NCBI RefSeq assembly: GCF_002699205.1
Contig: NZ_PABT01000035.1
Span: forward strand, 62,001 to 126,000
Length of the DNA stretch: 64,000 bases
Origin: Allomuricauda sp.
GTDB taxonomy: Bacteria > Bacteroidota > Bacteroidia > Flavobacteriales > Flavobacteriaceae
Direction of reading: 5' to 3'
Of this stretch, positions 34,033-45,198 are shown piece after piece (positions within the stretch are counted from its first letter, which is position 1; the number at the start of each line of letters is the position of its first letter). The notes under the pieces are model-generated. The model saw nothing but the letters and a program-made list of their open reading frames with translations. It searched no databases and was not told the DNA's origin. Made by a program: the position numbers and the translations under genes.

Positions 34033-34500
34033 ATGAAAAAACTACCACTTACATTAATTTTATTGGCAACCATATTTATCGTAATGGGAAGCATGAAAGC
34101 TTTTCAAAGAATGGAAGAAATCAATTTTACTTCCAAGTCTAATTCGACATTCAAAGGAGGACCTACTCCCAAAGCCAAATATCACGATTGCATTTCTGAA
34201 GAAGATATTCCTGAGGATTACTACTTGTACACCAAAAAAACTGCCAACCAAGAGTTGGATTGGGATATTATCAAGGTGAACAAAAGCCTAAAAAAACATA
34301 GGGATTCAATGGAAGTCACCTTAAAGAACTTAAGTAGTATAGACGCTCACAATTTTCTCCATCATACATTTCAAAAGTCTAAAGCGGCCCTTGCCAATAA
34401 AAATATTTCTGATATCCAGAAACATTACCATTTTGAAATTATGCGATTTTGCTACGAAAGTGATAAATCTTTAAACCAAAATTCAGCAGGAAGACTTTAG
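34033..34500 (+). CDS. Secreted or membrane-anchored hypothetical protein
   Basis: A 155-residue protein with an N-terminal hydrophobic segment (LTLILLATIFIVMGSM), an uncleaved anchor or signal peptide. The rest is charged and mostly helical, with two histidine-containing stretches (DAHNFLHHTF and QKHYHFEI) and two cysteines. No family is recognised. It has its own promoter and shares a bidirectional terminator with gltA, so it is a single-gene unit. Confidence 0.7.
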   Translation: MKKLPLTLILLATIFIVMGSMKAFQRMEEINFTSKSNSTFKGGPTPKAKYHDCISEEDIPEDYYLYTKKTANQELDWDIIKVNKSLKKHRDSMEVTLKNLSSIDAHNFLHHTFQKSKAALANKNISDIQKHYHFEIMRFCYESDKSLNQNSAGRL

Positions 34501-34520
34501 TCTAAAGAAAAGAATCATTA

Positions 34521-34548
34521 AAAAAAGGGGCCGATTGGCCCCTTTTTT
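34521..34548. terminator. Bidirectional terminator between the hypothetical gene and gltA
   Basis: AAAAAAGGGGCC (34521-34532), loop GATT, GGCCCCTTTTTT (34537-34548). The stem is perfect, and runs of A on one side and T on the other let it work for both convergent genes. Confidence 0.88.
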
Positions 34549-34566
34549 TACTTTTCGTCCTACAAC

Positions 34567-35850
34567 TTATCTTTTTTCCAAAGGAACAAAGCTTCTAAGT
34601 GTTTCTCCAATATATACTTGTCTTGGTCTTCCTATCGGTTCTTTTCTCAACCTCATTTCTCTCCACTGAGCAATCCATCCCGGTAATCTGCCCAATGCAA
34701 ACATTACAGTGAACATTTCGGTGGGTATGCCCAATGCCCGGTATATGATCCCCGAATAGAAATCCACGTTTGGATAAAGTTTTCTATCCACAAAATACTT
34801 GTCTTCCAAGGCTTCTTTTTCCAATCCTTTGGCAATGTCCAAAATGGGATCATCAATACCCAGGCTACCCAATACTTCATCCGCAGATTTTTTAATGATC
34901 TTTGCTCTAGGGTCAAAGTTCTTATACACTCTGTGCCCAAAGCCCATTAATCTAAAAGGATCGTTCTTGTCCTTTGCCTTGGCCATATACTTTTTGGTAT
35001 CGCCACCATCTGCTTCGATTGCCTCAAGCATTTCCAAAACAGCTTGGTTGGCACCTCCATGAAGTGGTCCCCAAAGTGCAGAAATTCCAGCAGAGAGGGA
35101 AGCAAACAATCCCGCATGTGAAGATCCTACGATACGCACAGTAGATGTTGAACAGTTTTGTTCGTGATCTGCATGCAATATCAACAGTTTATCCAAAGCA
35201 TCAATGGCAATGGAATCCCTCTTATATTCTTGGTTTGGTCTTTTGAACATCATTTTATGGATGTTTTCCACATACCCAAGGCTATCGTCCCCATAATCCA
35301 ACGGCAGACCTTTTTTCTTACGCATGGTCCAAGCAACCAAAACTGGGAACTTGGCCAAAATACGCACTATGGAATTGTACATCGCCAATTCGGATGATAC
35401 ATCAACACAGGATGGATTAAATGCAACCAAAGCACTGGTCAAAGAGGATAATACACCCATAGGGTGTGCAGATTTTGGAAAGCCATCCAAGATTTTTTTC
35501 ATCTCCTCATCAACTTGGGACTCTTCTTTTATGTCATTATGGAATTTCTCCAGCTGTTCTTTATTCGGCAATTCACCAAAAATCAAAAGATAAGCTACTT
35601 CCAAAAAGTCGGCTTTCTCTGCTAAGTCCTCAATTGAATACCCTCGATATCTTAAAACACCTTTTTCGCCATCAAGGAAGGTAATTTCACTTTCACAAGA
35701 CCCCGTATTCTTATAACCTGGATCTAAAGTTACCATTCCCGTTGCGGCCCTCAAGGTTTTGATATCTATGGCCAATTCATCCTCAGTACCTTTGATAACG
35801 GGGAATTCGTATCTTCCCCCCCCATATTCAAGTATAGCTTTATCCGACAT
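34567..35850 (-). CDS. gltA: Citrate synthase
   Basis: Type II citrate synthase joins acetyl-CoA and oxaloacetate at the entry of the TCA cycle. The 427 residues include the N-terminal beta region of hexameric enzymes (LEYGGGRYEFPVIKGTED), LILHADHEQNCSTSTVR (first catalytic histidine), GPLHGGANQAVL, GFGHRVYKNFDPRA (second histidine) and the catalytic aspartate in NVDFYSGIIYRALG. It stands alone between terminators, 122 bases from the upstream gap before the glycogen synthase gene. Confidence 0.98.
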   Translation of the reverse strand: MSDKAILEYGGGRYEFPVIKGTEDELAIDIKTLRAATGMVTLDPGYKNTGSCESEITFLDGEKGVLRYRGYSIEDLAEKADFLEVAYLLIFGELPNKEQLEKFHNDIKEESQVDEEMKKILDGFPKSAHPMGVLSSLTSALVAFNPSCVDVSSELAMYNSIVRILAKFPVLVAWTMRKKKGLPLDYGDDSLGYVENIHKMMFKRPNQEYKRDSIAIDALDKLLILHADHEQNCSTSTVRIVGSSHAGLFASLSAGISALWGPLHGGANQAVLEMLEAIEADGGDTKKYMAKAKDKNDPFRLMGFGHRVYKNFDPRAKIIKKSADEVLGSLGIDDPILDIAKGLEKEALEDKYFVDRKLYPNVDFYSGIIYRALGIPTEMFTVMFALGRLPGWIAQWREMRLRKEPIGRPRQVYIGETLRSFVPLEKR

Positions 35851-35972
35851 TTTATATTTTAATAGATTAGTAAAAATTGATTGCGGAAATTACGAAAAAG
35901 CACAGCCATTAACAATTCCCAACCACTATTTCTGTCATTATTAACAATAAAATATCAATGGTGAACTACCCC

Positions 35973-37511
35973 TTAGTCGAGTTTGTAAAGTAACTTATAA
36001 TATTGATCCACGGACTTCTTCCAAGTGAAGCGCTTTTTCCTTGCCGCAGTTTGTATTTTTTTCCAAGTTGGCTTGTCGTTTTCAAAAATATCAAGGGCTA
36101 TATCCAAGGTATGGAGCATATTGGTGATTTTCTCATCGTAACTATCCCCATCAAACGCAAAACCTGTCTTCATGTGTTCCACCGTGTCCTTTAATCCACC
36201 GGTATGGTGGACCAAGCAGGGGTTCCCGTTTCTCATGGCCAACATTTGACTAATGCCACAAGGCTCAAAAAGGCTTGGCATAAAATATAGGTCGGACTCC
36301 AAGTACATGGAATCTATCAATTTTTCTGACTGGCCATTGGTAAAGATAAAGTTCTTGTGCTCGTAGCTCAATTTTCTGAAAAGCTCTTCGTATTCCGGGG
36401 CACCGGTCCCGAGCAACATAAAAATGCCATCTATCTTTTCAAGTCTTTTCAATATCTCCACAAACGCTTCCGGGGAACGCATAAAAAAGTAAAACTTTTG
36501 TTCGGTCAGGCGCGCCACACTCGAAGCAATAAATTTGGGCTTTTCATCCACATAGTCCATTATTTTTTCCCCGGTATGGGCCAAAAAATCGGCCTTGTAC
36601 TTTTTGGATTCCTCCTGCAGCCACTTAAAAATTCCCTTTACGGTATTTCGATATATGTTGCCCTTTTTCTCCTTGTTGATGTTTTTATAGTTGCACCCGT
36701 TCAATATTCCGAACAACCGACCTTCTTCATCCGCTTTCTGCAAATCTTTTTCCAGACTTTCTCCCCCAATGAACTCTGGTGGTGAACTTGGCTTCAGCAC
36801 ATCTTCTTTGTACGATGGTGAAACGGTATGTACGGCATCGGCAAAACGAATGCCCACGGCCATTAGGTTGATACAATCTTGGTACCTATAATCCATCAAC
36901 TTTTGATAGTCCATTGGTACATTTGGGAACCAATTCTTTACTGAAGAATAGTTCCCATCAAATGGCCGTATACCTTGAATGGCCAAATTATGGATACTGT
37001 AAACCGTTCGGATATCTTTAAGGTTGGTATATTCTGGGTGATATTCTCTCAAAAACAACAACAAACTGGAATGCCAGTCGTGCAAATGGACAATATCCAA
37101 ATCACCGAATGCACCTTGCTTTACGGCTTCCGCCACGGCTGTACAAAATATGAAATATTTAATGGCGTCCGTGTAGAATGGTTCCTCGGGATCGTTATGA
37201 TAGATATGTGCAATATCTCCCGCCTCGATCTCTGGATGATGCAGTACGTAATGAAATATATTCGGGAATTCCTTTTTTGGTTTTACTTCGTACAATTCGG
37301 CGGTGTAACCAATGCCTCTAAGCGAAAAATTTAATGTGGCCCTGGGCAACGCTCCTTGATGCAACCTAGAATACGCAGGCACTACAACATGAACTTTGTC
37401 CCCCCTTTCGGAAATCTGTCTGGGCACATCCCGAACAACATCACCCATGCCACCGGCCTTGCAGTTTTCCAAAGCATCATTTTCAGCAGCCACAAAGAGA
37501 AAGTTGTTCAT
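35973..37511 (-). CDS. glgA: Glycogen synthase (GT5 family)
   Basis: A 512-residue ADP- or UDP-glucose-dependent glucosyltransferase building alpha-1,4-glucan. The N-terminal KAGGMGDVVRDVP is the KTGGL-type nucleotide-sugar loop (lysine near residue 18); IVHLHDWHSSL and YSIHNLAIQG are GT5 signatures; the C-terminal SLFEPCGISQMLAMRNG carries the catalytic glutamate. The N-terminal domain and the linker are somewhat diverged from E. coli GlgA, so the sugar donor is not certain. The other glycogen genes are not in this window. Confidence 0.9.
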   Translation of the reverse strand: MNNFLFVAAENDALENCKAGGMGDVVRDVPRQISERGDKVHVVVPAYSRLHQGALPRATLNFSLRGIGYTAELYEVKPKKEFPNIFHYVLHHPEIEAGDIAHIYHNDPEEPFYTDAIKYFIFCTAVAEAVKQGAFGDLDIVHLHDWHSSLLLFLREYHPEYTNLKDIRTVYSIHNLAIQGIRPFDGNYSSVKNWFPNVPMDYQKLMDYRYQDCINLMAVGIRFADAVHTVSPSYKEDVLKPSSPPEFIGGESLEKDLQKADEEGRLFGILNGCNYKNINKEKKGNIYRNTVKGIFKWLQEESKKYKADFLAHTGEKIMDYVDEKPKFIASSVARLTEQKFYFFMRSPEAFVEILKRLEKIDGIFMLLGTGAPEYEELFRKLSYEHKNFIFTNGQSEKLIDSMYLESDLYFMPSLFEPCGISQMLAMRNGNPCLVHHTGGLKDTVEHMKTGFAFDGDSYDEKITNMLHTLDIALDIFENDKPTWKKIQTAARKKRFTWKKSVDQYYKLLYKLD

Positions 37512-37573
37512 AAGGGGAAGTTTACATGGAGGTTCGGTTAAACCCTTAATTTAGTCAAATTTATTTCTGAAAC

Positions 37574-37608
37574 AAAAAAAGGCCTTTCCCATTTGGAAAA
37601 GGCCTTTT
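37574..37608 (-). terminator. Terminator of eno
   Basis: Minus strand: AAAAGGCCTTTTCC, a short loop, then GGAAAGGCCTTTT running into TTT. One unpaired base interrupts a 13-pair stem. It lies 25 bases behind the eno stop and ahead of glgA. Confidence 0.85.
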
Positions 37609-37632
37609 GCTATGCTAAGAAAACTTTATGTT

Positions 37633-38931
<1,299 letters not shown>

Positions 38932-39043
38932 TCAATTTTTAATAGTTGTGATTATTGGGCTAAGATACAAAAGGTGATGTTTTTAACTCCATGATATTAC
39001 TCACAAAACACACTTAATTACTTAAAAACAAAACTATAACGTT

Positions 39044-40156
39044 TTAGTTTTTACTGGTCTTGATCAAATCGAAGAACTGGTCGAACAAATAATCCGCATC
39101 GTGTGGTCCCGGGCTTGCTTCCGGATGATACTGTACCGAGAAAACATCTTTGTCCTTCATTTTTATACCGGCAACGGTTTGATCGTTCAAATGTGTATGG
39201 GTAATCTCCAGTTCTGGATTTGCTTCAGTTTCTTCCCTGTTCACAGCGAAACCGTGGTTTTGGGAGGTTATTTCTCCCTTTCCTGTCATTAAATTTAGAA
39301 TAGGATGGTTGATCCCTCTGTGTCCATTGTGCATTTTATAGGTAGAGACACCATTGGCCAATGCCAATACTTGGTGCCCCAAACAGATTCCGAACAGGGG
39401 TTTGCCCGAATCTATCATTTTTTTGGTCGCTGCAACAGCATCGGTCAATGGTTCAGGGTCTCCGGGACCATTGGATATAAAATAGCCGTCCGGGTTCCAT
39501 TCTTTCATTTCATCAAAAGATGCATTGTATGGGAACACCTTTATATAGGCCCCTCTTTTCGCCAAGTTTCTTAAAATATTCTTCTTGATCCCTATATCCA
39601 AAGCGGATATTTTTATCTCAGCGTTTTCATCTCCATAATAATATGGTTCTTTAGTGGAGACCTTGGATGAAAGCTCCAAACCTTCCATGCTCGGCACTTG
39701 TTTCAATTCTTCTTTCAAGGCGTCAATATCGTCAACCTTTGTAGAAATCAGAGCGTTCATGGCCCCATTGTCCCTAATATAGCTGACCAAGGCACGGGTA
39801 TCCACATCAGAAATGGCCAACAGGTTGTTTTGATCCAAGAATTCCAGAAGGCTCATATCCGCAATGGGTCTGGAATAGTCATAACTGAAATTTTTACAGA
39901 TAAGACCTGCAATTTTTATGGAATCGGATTCCACTTCATCCACTTGGGTCCCATAATTCCCAATGTGTGCATTGGTGGTCACCATTAACTGTCCGTAGTA
40001 AGATGGGTCGGTAAAAATTTCCTGGTAACCTGTCATCCCTGTATTGAAACAAACTTCCCCTACTGCGGTACCTTCCCTTCCACCAACGGCCTTACCATAA
40101 AATATGGTTCCGTCCGCCAACAAAATCAACGCTTTTTTCTTTGTGTGATACTTCAT
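39044..40156 (-). CDS. carA: Carbamoyl-phosphate synthase small subunit
   Basis: CarA is the glutaminase subunit that passes ammonia to CarB for carbamoyl phosphate, used for arginine and pyrimidine synthesis. In 370 residues: the CPSase N-terminal domain (ALILLADGTIFYG, GMTGYQEIFTDPSYYGQ) and a class I glutamine amidotransferase with GICLGHQ (nucleophile C258) and QYHPEASPGP (H344, E346). carB is not adjacent. It follows the ribosomal operon terminator, so it is a separate unit. Confidence 0.97.
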   Translation of the reverse strand: MKYHTKKKALILLADGTIFYGKAVGGREGTAVGEVCFNTGMTGYQEIFTDPSYYGQLMVTTNAHIGNYGTQVDEVESDSIKIAGLICKNFSYDYSRPIADMSLLEFLDQNNLLAISDVDTRALVSYIRDNGAMNALISTKVDDIDALKEELKQVPSMEGLELSSKVSTKEPYYYGDENAEIKISALDIGIKKNILRNLAKRGAYIKVFPYNASFDEMKEWNPDGYFISNGPGDPEPLTDAVAATKKMIDSGKPLFGICLGHQVLALANGVSTYKMHNGHRGINHPILNLMTGKGEITSQNHGFAVNREETEANPELEITHTHLNDQTVAGIKMKDKDVFSVQYHPEASPGPHDADYLFDQFFDLIKTSKN

Positions 40157-40191
40157 TACGTGCTCTAGTTTCAGTTAAGACAAAAAAACAT

Positions 40192-40228
40192 AAAAAAAGG
40201 ATAAGTTTCCACTTATCCTTTTTTTTTA
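40192..40228 (-). terminator. Terminator of the ribosomal protein supercluster
   Basis: AAAAAAAGGATAAG (40192-40205), a six-base loop, CTTATCCTTTTTTT. The stem is perfect; on the minus strand it ends in TTTTTTT. It lies 27 bases after the rplQ stop. Confidence 0.9.
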
Positions 40229-40254
40229 AAATATAATAATTAATAACATTCTTC

Positions 40255-40758
40255 CTATTCTTCAGAATCGTCAGTTTTGGTTTCAGCCGCCGGAGCTGGA
40301 GTCTCAGCTTTTTTGGCACCTCCACCTCTTCTACTTCTTCTAGTTGATTTCTTCTTGGGCTTACCTGCGTTGTATAGCTCATTGAAATCCACCAACTCGA
40401 TCATCGCCATATCGGCATTATCTCCCAATCGATTCCCCAATTTGATGATTCTGGTATAACCTCCTGGTCTGTCACCTACTTTTTCAGCAACTGTGGTGAA
40501 CAATTCTGTTACGGCCTCTTTACTTCTGAGGTTACTAAAAACAACCCTTCTGTTATGAGTACCTTTCTCGGTAGTCTGGTTGTTCTCAATTTTTGCCTTA
40601 GTAATCAAGGGCTCGATGAATCTTTTCAACGCCTTGGCCTTTGCAACCGTGGTGTTGATTCTTTTATGTTCTATTAGGGAACTGCCCATATTCGCCAACA
40701 TGGCCTTTCTGTGGGCTGCTGTTCTACCTAAGTGATTAAACTTTTTTCCGTGTCTCAT
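40255..40758 (-). CDS. rplQ: 50S ribosomal protein L17
   Basis: L17 sits near the exit-tunnel rim of the 50S subunit. The N-terminal 120 residues are the conserved core ([60 protein letters not shown]). The last 40 residues are an extension, first basic ([13 protein letters not shown]) then Ala/Pro and acidic (ETKTDDSEE), making 167 residues against about 120-130 in E. coli. It is the last gene of the alpha part and is followed by the operon terminator. Confidence 0.97.
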   Translation of the reverse strand: MRHGKKFNHLGRTAAHRKAMLANMGSSLIEHKRINTTVAKAKALKRFIEPLITKAKIENNQTTEKGTHNRRVVFSNLRSKEAVTELFTTVAEKVGDRPGGYTRIIKLGNRLGDNADMAMIELVDFNELYNAGKPKKKSTRRSRRGGGAKKAETPAPAAETKTDDSEE

Positions 40759-40818
40759 TGTTCTAGGTTATCATCTTGCTACCAAATCCCAATTTAGTGG
40801 GAGAGCAAAATATGATTA

Positions 40819-41811
40819 TTAATCTTTATCTAATTTGTATTTGGAAAGGTCCATACCAAATTGCAGGCCTTTGTTGATGACCAATTCTTCCAATTCGGTC
40901 AATGACTTTTTACCAAAGTTTCTGAACTTCATCAAATCGTTTTTGTTGAAGGAAACCAAATCTCCCAAAGTATCCACTTCAGCAGCTTTAAGACAGTTCA
41001 AAGCCCTTACGGACAAGTCCATGTCCACCAACTTGGTCTTCAACAACTGGCGCATGTGCAATGATTCTTCATCATATGTCTCTGTTTGTGCGATTTCGTC
41101 AGCTTCCAACGTAATACGCTCATCGGAGAACAACATAAAGTGGTGAATCAAAACCTTGGCAGCCTCTGTCAAAGCATCTTTAGGGTGAATGGAACCATCT
41201 GTGATGATTTCGAAAACCAATTTTTCATAATCGGTCTTTTGCTCTACCCTAAAGTTTTCGATGCTGTATTTTACGTTCTTTATAGGAGTGTAAACAGAGT
41301 CAACCGCAATGCTACCCAAAGGTGCATTGGATTTTTTGTTTTCCTCGGCAGGAACGTAACCACGACCTTTTTCGATAACAATCTCTAGATTGATATTTAC
41401 TTTAGGGTCCATGTTACAGATAACCAAATCCGGATTCAGCACTTGGTAACCTGAAATAAATTTTTGAAAGTCTCCAGCAGTCATCTGTTCCTTTCCGCTT
41501 ACGGAAATGGATACAGTTTCGCTCTCAACATCATCAATCTGTCTTTTGAACCTCACTTGTTTAAGGTTCAGGATTATTTCCGTAACGTCTTCAACAACGC
41601 CAGGTATAACAGAAAATTCATGTTCAACTCCATCTATGCGCACAGAAGTGATGGCAAAACCTTCCAAAGAGGAAAGTAGAACCCTTCTCAGCGCATTCCC
41701 AACTGTTAATCCATAGCCAGGTTCCAAAGGGCGAAATTCAAATTTCCCTTCGAAATCTGTTGAATCTATCATTATAACTTTATCGGGCTTCTGAAAATTA
41801 AGTAATGCCAT
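40819..41811 (-). CDS. rpoA: RNA polymerase alpha subunit
   Basis: Alpha forms the dimer scaffold of RNA polymerase. The 330 residues comprise the N-terminal assembly domain ([35 protein letters not shown]) and, after an acidic linker, the C-terminal domain that touches promoter UP elements and activators ([24 protein letters not shown]). It lies between rpsD and rplQ, 21 bases behind rpsD. Confidence 0.99.
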   Translation of the reverse strand: MALLNFQKPDKVIMIDSTDFEGKFEFRPLEPGYGLTVGNALRRVLLSSLEGFAITSVRIDGVEHEFSVIPGVVEDVTEIILNLKQVRFKRQIDDVESETVSISVSGKEQMTAGDFQKFISGYQVLNPDLVICNMDPKVNINLEIVIEKGRGYVPAEENKKSNAPLGSIAVDSVYTPIKNVKYSIENFRVEQKTDYEKLVFEIITDGSIHPKDALTEAAKVLIHHFMLFSDERITLEADEIAQTETYDEESLHMRQLLKTKLVDMDLSVRALNCLKAAEVDTLGDLVSFNKNDLMKFRNFGKKSLTELEELVINKGLQFGMDLSKYKLDKD

Positions 41812-41832
41812 AATTGGATTAATGTTGAATTC

Positions 41833-42438
41833 TTATTTAGAGTATAATTCGACGATCAGCTGCTCCTTGATATTCTCAGGAATCTGAAGTCTTTCTGGAA
41901 CGGCAACAAAAGTACCTTCTTTCTTTTCAGAGTTCCATGTGATCCATTCGTAAACACTGCTATTGTTAGCCAAAGAGTCTTGGATGGATTGCACGGATTT
42001 TGATTTTTCCCTAACACCGACCACATCGCCTGCTTTTAGCGAATAGGATGGGATGTTGACCACTTTTCCGTTCACTGTTATGTGACGGTGCGATACCAAT
42101 TGGCGTGCTCCTCTACGTGTAGGGGCAATTCCCATTCTGTAGACAACATTGTCCAAGCGGGATTCACACAATTGAAGTAAAATTTCACCGGTAACACCTT
42201 CCTTTCTTTTCGCCTCGGCAAAAAGGTTACGGAATTGTTTTTCCAAAATACCATAGGTGTATTTTGCCTTTTGCTTCTCCATCAACTGGATTGCATACTC
42301 AGACTTTTTACCACGTCGTCTGTTGTTACCGTGTTGTCCTGGAGGGTAATTTTTCTTTTCGAAAGCTTTGTCGTCTCCGAAAATCGCTTCTCCAAACTTT
42401 CTAGCGATTTTTGATTTTGGTCCTGTGTATCTTGCCAT
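41833..42438 (-). CDS. rpsD: 30S ribosomal protein S4
   Basis: S4 nucleates 30S assembly at the 16S rRNA five-way junction. The 201 residues include the N-terminal RNA-binding region ([34 protein letters not shown]) and an S4/RNA-binding domain ([33 protein letters not shown]). The four-cysteine zinc site of some S4 proteins is absent. The 107-base gap ahead of it has RNA structure that could be an S4-controlled leader. Confidence 0.98.
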   Translation of the reverse strand: MARYTGPKSKIARKFGEAIFGDDKAFEKKNYPPGQHGNNRRRGKKSEYAIQLMEKQKAKYTYGILEKQFRNLFAEAKRKEGVTGEILLQLCESRLDNVVYRMGIAPTRRGARQLVSHRHITVNGKVVNIPSYSLKAGDVVGVREKSKSVQSIQDSLANNSSVYEWITWNSEKKEGTFVAVPERLQIPENIKEQLIVELYSK

Positions 42439-42504
42439 CTTCTTTTAATTTGAAAGTGCGATTATGAATTAAGGCTTATCCTTCGATAATCTAACTGCAC
42501 TCCC

Positions 42505-42524
42505 GGGTGAAGACCCTTTTGGGG
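42505..42524 (-). promoter_or_regulatory. Structured leader ahead of rpsD with competing hairpins
   Basis: In the rpsK-rpsD gap, minus-strand RNA can form GGGU-CUUC-ACCC (42516-42505) or CCCC-AAAA-GGG (42524-42514). Both use the same GGG (42514-42516), so they exclude one another. S4 is a known translational autoregulator in bacteria, and a leader for rpsD is expected here. Function is inferred. Confidence 0.4.
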
Positions 42525-42545
42525 CCATTTATATATTAATGATTA

Positions 42546-42938
42546 TTAAACTCTTCTTCTTTTAGGTGGTCTACAACCGTTGTGTGGAAGTGGGGTAACA
42601 TCAATGATTTCGGTTACCTCGATTCCTGAGTTGTGAATGGAACGGATAGCAGATTCCCTACCGTTACCTGGTCCTTTCACATAAACTTTCACCTTTCTCA
42701 ATCCTGCTTCATGAGCAACTTTGGCACAATCCTCTGCTGCAACCTGTGCCGCGTAAGGAGTATTCTTTTTTGAGCCTCGGAATCCCATTTTTCCAGCGGA
42801 AGACCATGAAATGACATCACCTTTCTTATTGGTAAGGGAAATAATGATGTTGTTGAAAGATGCAACAATATGCGCCTCTCCGGTAGATTCTACGACTACT
42901 TTGCGCTTTTTAGCTGTTTTGGTACTTGCCTTTGCCAT
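42546..42938 (-). CDS. rpsK: 30S ribosomal protein S11
   Basis: S11 lies on the 30S platform next to the mRNA exit. The 130 residues show the typical core [39 protein letters not shown] and [26 protein letters not shown]. It is 106 bases behind rpsM, a wide gap for this cluster, in which only AT-rich low-complexity sequence is seen. Confidence 0.98.
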   Translation of the reverse strand: MAKASTKTAKKRKVVVESTGEAHIVASFNNIIISLTNKKGDVISWSSAGKMGFRGSKKNTPYAAQVAAEDCAKVAHEAGLRKVKVYVKGPGNGRESAIRSIHNSGIEVTEIIDVTPLPHNGCRPPKRRRV

Positions 42939-43043
42939 ATTTTTTAGTTTCTAGTTGTTAGCTCTTAGTTATTGGAATCCTAGACTTTTACATTTCAAAC
43001 AGATTCTTCTAACGTCTAAATACTAACCAATGACTACTATCTC

Positions 43044-43418
43044 TTATTTAGTTGCTTTTTTCTTGTTGGCAACTGTTTTTCTTTTTCCTTTTCTGGTCCT
43101 AGAGTTGTTTTTGGTACGCTGGCCTCTTAAAGGCAATCCAGATCTGTGGCGGATTCCACGGTAACAACCAATGTCCATCAATCGCTTGATGTTCATTTGG
43201 GTTTCTGAGCGAAGCTCACCTTCTATTTTGTATGCTCCTACGGCCTCCCTGATTTTCCCAATCTCTTCATCGGTCCAATCGGATACCTTGGTGTCTTCAC
43301 TTACTTGGGCCGCTGCCAAAATTTCTTGTGCCCTACTCTTACCTATACCGAAAATGTAGGTGAGTGCAATAACGCCACGCTTTTGTTTAGGTATATCTAC
43401 CCCTGCAATTCTTGCCAT
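43044..43418 (-). CDS. rpsM: 30S ribosomal protein S13
   Basis: S13 contacts the P-site tRNA and bridges to the 50S head. In 124 residues: [20 protein letters not shown], the helix-two-turn-helix [20 protein letters not shown] and the basic tail [17 protein letters not shown]. It starts two bases after rpmJ and is the first S protein of the alpha part. Confidence 0.98.
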   Translation of the reverse strand: MARIAGVDIPKQKRGVIALTYIFGIGKSRAQEILAAAQVSEDTKVSDWTDEEIGKIREAVGAYKIEGELRSETQMNIKRLMDIGCYRGIRHRSGLPLRGQRTKNNSRTRKGKRKTVANKKKATK

Positions 43419-43420
43419 AA

Positions 43421-43537
43421 TTACCCTTGTCTTTGTTTAAATCTAGGATTCTTTTTGTTGATTACGTATAATCTGCCCTTTCTGCGAACAATTTTGCAGT
43501 CGGCACTCCTCTTCTTTATTGATGCTCTTACCTTCAT
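43421..43537 (-). CDS. rpmJ: 50S ribosomal protein L36 (zinc-free type)
   Basis: A 38-residue L36: [20 protein letters not shown] followed by [18 protein letters not shown]. The usual zinc ligands are Cys, Cys, Cys and His; here only the cysteine of ADCKIVRR remains and the final histidine is phenylalanine, so it cannot hold zinc. It lies four bases behind infA and two before rpsM. Confidence 0.95.
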   Translation of the reverse strand: MKVRASIKKRSADCKIVRRKGRLYVINKKNPRFKQRQG

Positions 43538-43541
43538 GTAA

Positions 43542-43757
43542 TTAGTATCTATAAGTAATTCTTGCTTTTGTTAAATCGTATGGACTCATCTCCAACTTCA
43601 CTTTATCCCCAGGAAGCAACTTTATATAATGCATACGCATTTTCCCGGAAATATGTGCCGTTACCACGTGCCCATTTTCCAATTCTACCCTGAACATTGC
43701 ATTGGACAATGCTTCAATAATGGTTCCGTCTTGTTCTATTGCCGGCTGCTTTGCCAT
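43542..43757 (-). CDS. infA: Translation initiation factor IF-1
   Basis: IF-1 blocks the A site during initiation. The 71-residue OB fold is recognisable from [50 protein letters not shown] sequence and the C-terminal KARITYRY. Placement between secY and rpmJ is the usual order outside proteobacteria. Confidence 0.98.
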   Translation of the reverse strand: MAKQPAIEQDGTIIEALSNAMFRVELENGHVVTAHISGKMRMHYIKLLPGDKVKLEMSPYDLTKARITYRY

Positions 43758-43810
43758 ATATAGTTTTAAGTTTTACGTTGTCAGTTAAAGCTTAACCAAA
43801 GTTTTAAGTC

Positions 43811-43840
43811 CAACTTCTAACCTCTATCTTCTAACTTCTA
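43811..43840. repeat. Degenerate TTAGAAGT-type low-complexity spacer
   Basis: Minus strand shows TAGAAGTTAGAAGATAGAGG and then TTAGAAGTTG, four near-copies of an eight-base unit, in the 86-base secY-infA gap. Related filler (TTGTTAGCTCTTAGTTATTG) lies in the rpsM-rpsK gap near 42955-42980. Confidence 0.4.
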
Positions 43841-43843
43841 TTA

Positions 43844-45187
43844 TTATGCTACTTTTCTGTTCTTACCGGTTTTCATCAAGCCGTCATAATGTCTGTTCAA
43901 CAAATAAGAATTTACTTGCTGTACAGTATCGATTGCCACACCTACCATGATCAATAGTGATGTTCCTCCATAAAACAATGCCCATCCTGCTTGTACATCC
44001 ATCAATTTAACAACTAGCGCAGGCAATACTGCCAATAGTGCCAAAAATACAGACCCAGGTAATGTTATCAAGGACATTATCTTGTCCAAATAGCTTCCTG
44101 TTTCCTTTCCAGGGCGTATACCCGGAATGAAACCACCACTTCTTTTTAGATCATCGGCCATTTTGTTCGTAGGCACGGTGATCGCGGTATAGAAGTATGT
44201 AAATATTATGATCAATACTGCAAATAGAATGTTGTAGGCCAGACCAAATATATCCGCGAACTGGACTTCCATCCATTGTCCTGCTGCTGTATCGTTAAAT
44301 GTTCTACCAATCAAACTTGGAGCGAACATAATTGCTTGCGCAAAGATAATAGGCATTACACCTGATGCATTCAATTTTAAGGGGATGTACTGACGTGCTC
44401 CCATTACGTTCTTTTCGTATCCACCTGAAGCAGTTCTCCTTGCGTACTGTACTGGAATTTGTCTTACGGCCATTGTCAGGTAAACACTGGCCAAGATAAC
44501 CAAGAACCAAACTATCACCTCTATCAACATGAACATGATACCACCTGTGTTATTGGTGGTCCTTGAAACAAATTCTTGTGCAAAAGCCTGTGGCAATGTT
44601 GCAATGATACCAACCATGATCAACAAAGAAATACCGTTTCCGATTCCCTTATCGGTGATTTTCTCACCTAACCACATGGCAAACACACATCCTGTTACCA
44701 ATATAATAACGGCAGGAACAATAAAATCCAAACCTTTGCCCAATACAAATGCACTGTCCGGCACACCAAGGGCACCAAGACCATACAAATAAGCAGGTGC
44801 TTGAACAATACAGATACCTATTGTCAACCAACGTGTTATCTGGTTGATGGTCTTTCTACCACTTTCCCCCTCTTTTTGTAGTTTCTGAAGATATGGAATG
44901 GCAATTCCCATCAACTGTACCACAATAGATGCGGAGATATAGGGCATAATACCCAAAGCGAACACCGAGGCATTCGCAAAAGCACCACCCGTAAAAGCAT
45001 TAAGAATACCCAAGATACCATTTTCAGTGTTCGAGGATAATTGGGCCAATTGGGCGGTATCAATACCGGGAAGAACTACTTGGGCTCCAAATCGGTAAAC
45101 CAATAGTAGTCCCAATGTAAGGATGATACGTTGTCTCAGTTCATCAATCTTCCAGATATTTGATATGGTCTCAATAAATTTCTTCAT
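43844..45187 (-). CDS. secY: Preprotein translocase subunit SecY
   Basis: SecY is the channel of the Sec translocon. The 447 residues contain ten predicted membrane helices, the plug region TAQLAQLSSNTENGILGILN, TRWLTIGICIVQAPAYL and the cytosolic loop ARRTASGGYEKNVMGARQYIPLK that meets SecA and ribosomes. It follows rplO by 11 bases. No adk or map gene follows, unlike many other phyla. Confidence 0.99.
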   Translation of the reverse strand: MKKFIETISNIWKIDELRQRIILTLGLLLVYRFGAQVVLPGIDTAQLAQLSSNTENGILGILNAFTGGAFANASVFALGIMPYISASIVVQLMGIAIPYLQKLQKEGESGRKTINQITRWLTIGICIVQAPAYLYGLGALGVPDSAFVLGKGLDFIVPAVIILVTGCVFAMWLGEKITDKGIGNGISLLIMVGIIATLPQAFAQEFVSRTTNNTGGIMFMLIEVIVWFLVILASVYLTMAVRQIPVQYARRTASGGYEKNVMGARQYIPLKLNASGVMPIIFAQAIMFAPSLIGRTFNDTAAGQWMEVQFADIFGLAYNILFAVLIIIFTYFYTAITVPTNKMADDLKRSGGFIPGIRPGKETGSYLDKIMSLITLPGSVFLALLAVLPALVVKLMDVQAGWALFYGGTSLLIMVGVAIDTVQQVNSYLLNRHYDGLMKTGKNRKVA

Positions 45188-45198
45188 GCTATAATTTC

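Noticed and set aside
43811..43840. Tandem short repeats as a possible CRISPR or VNTR
   Set aside because: Units are eight bases, degenerate and few, without spacers; just low-complexity filler.
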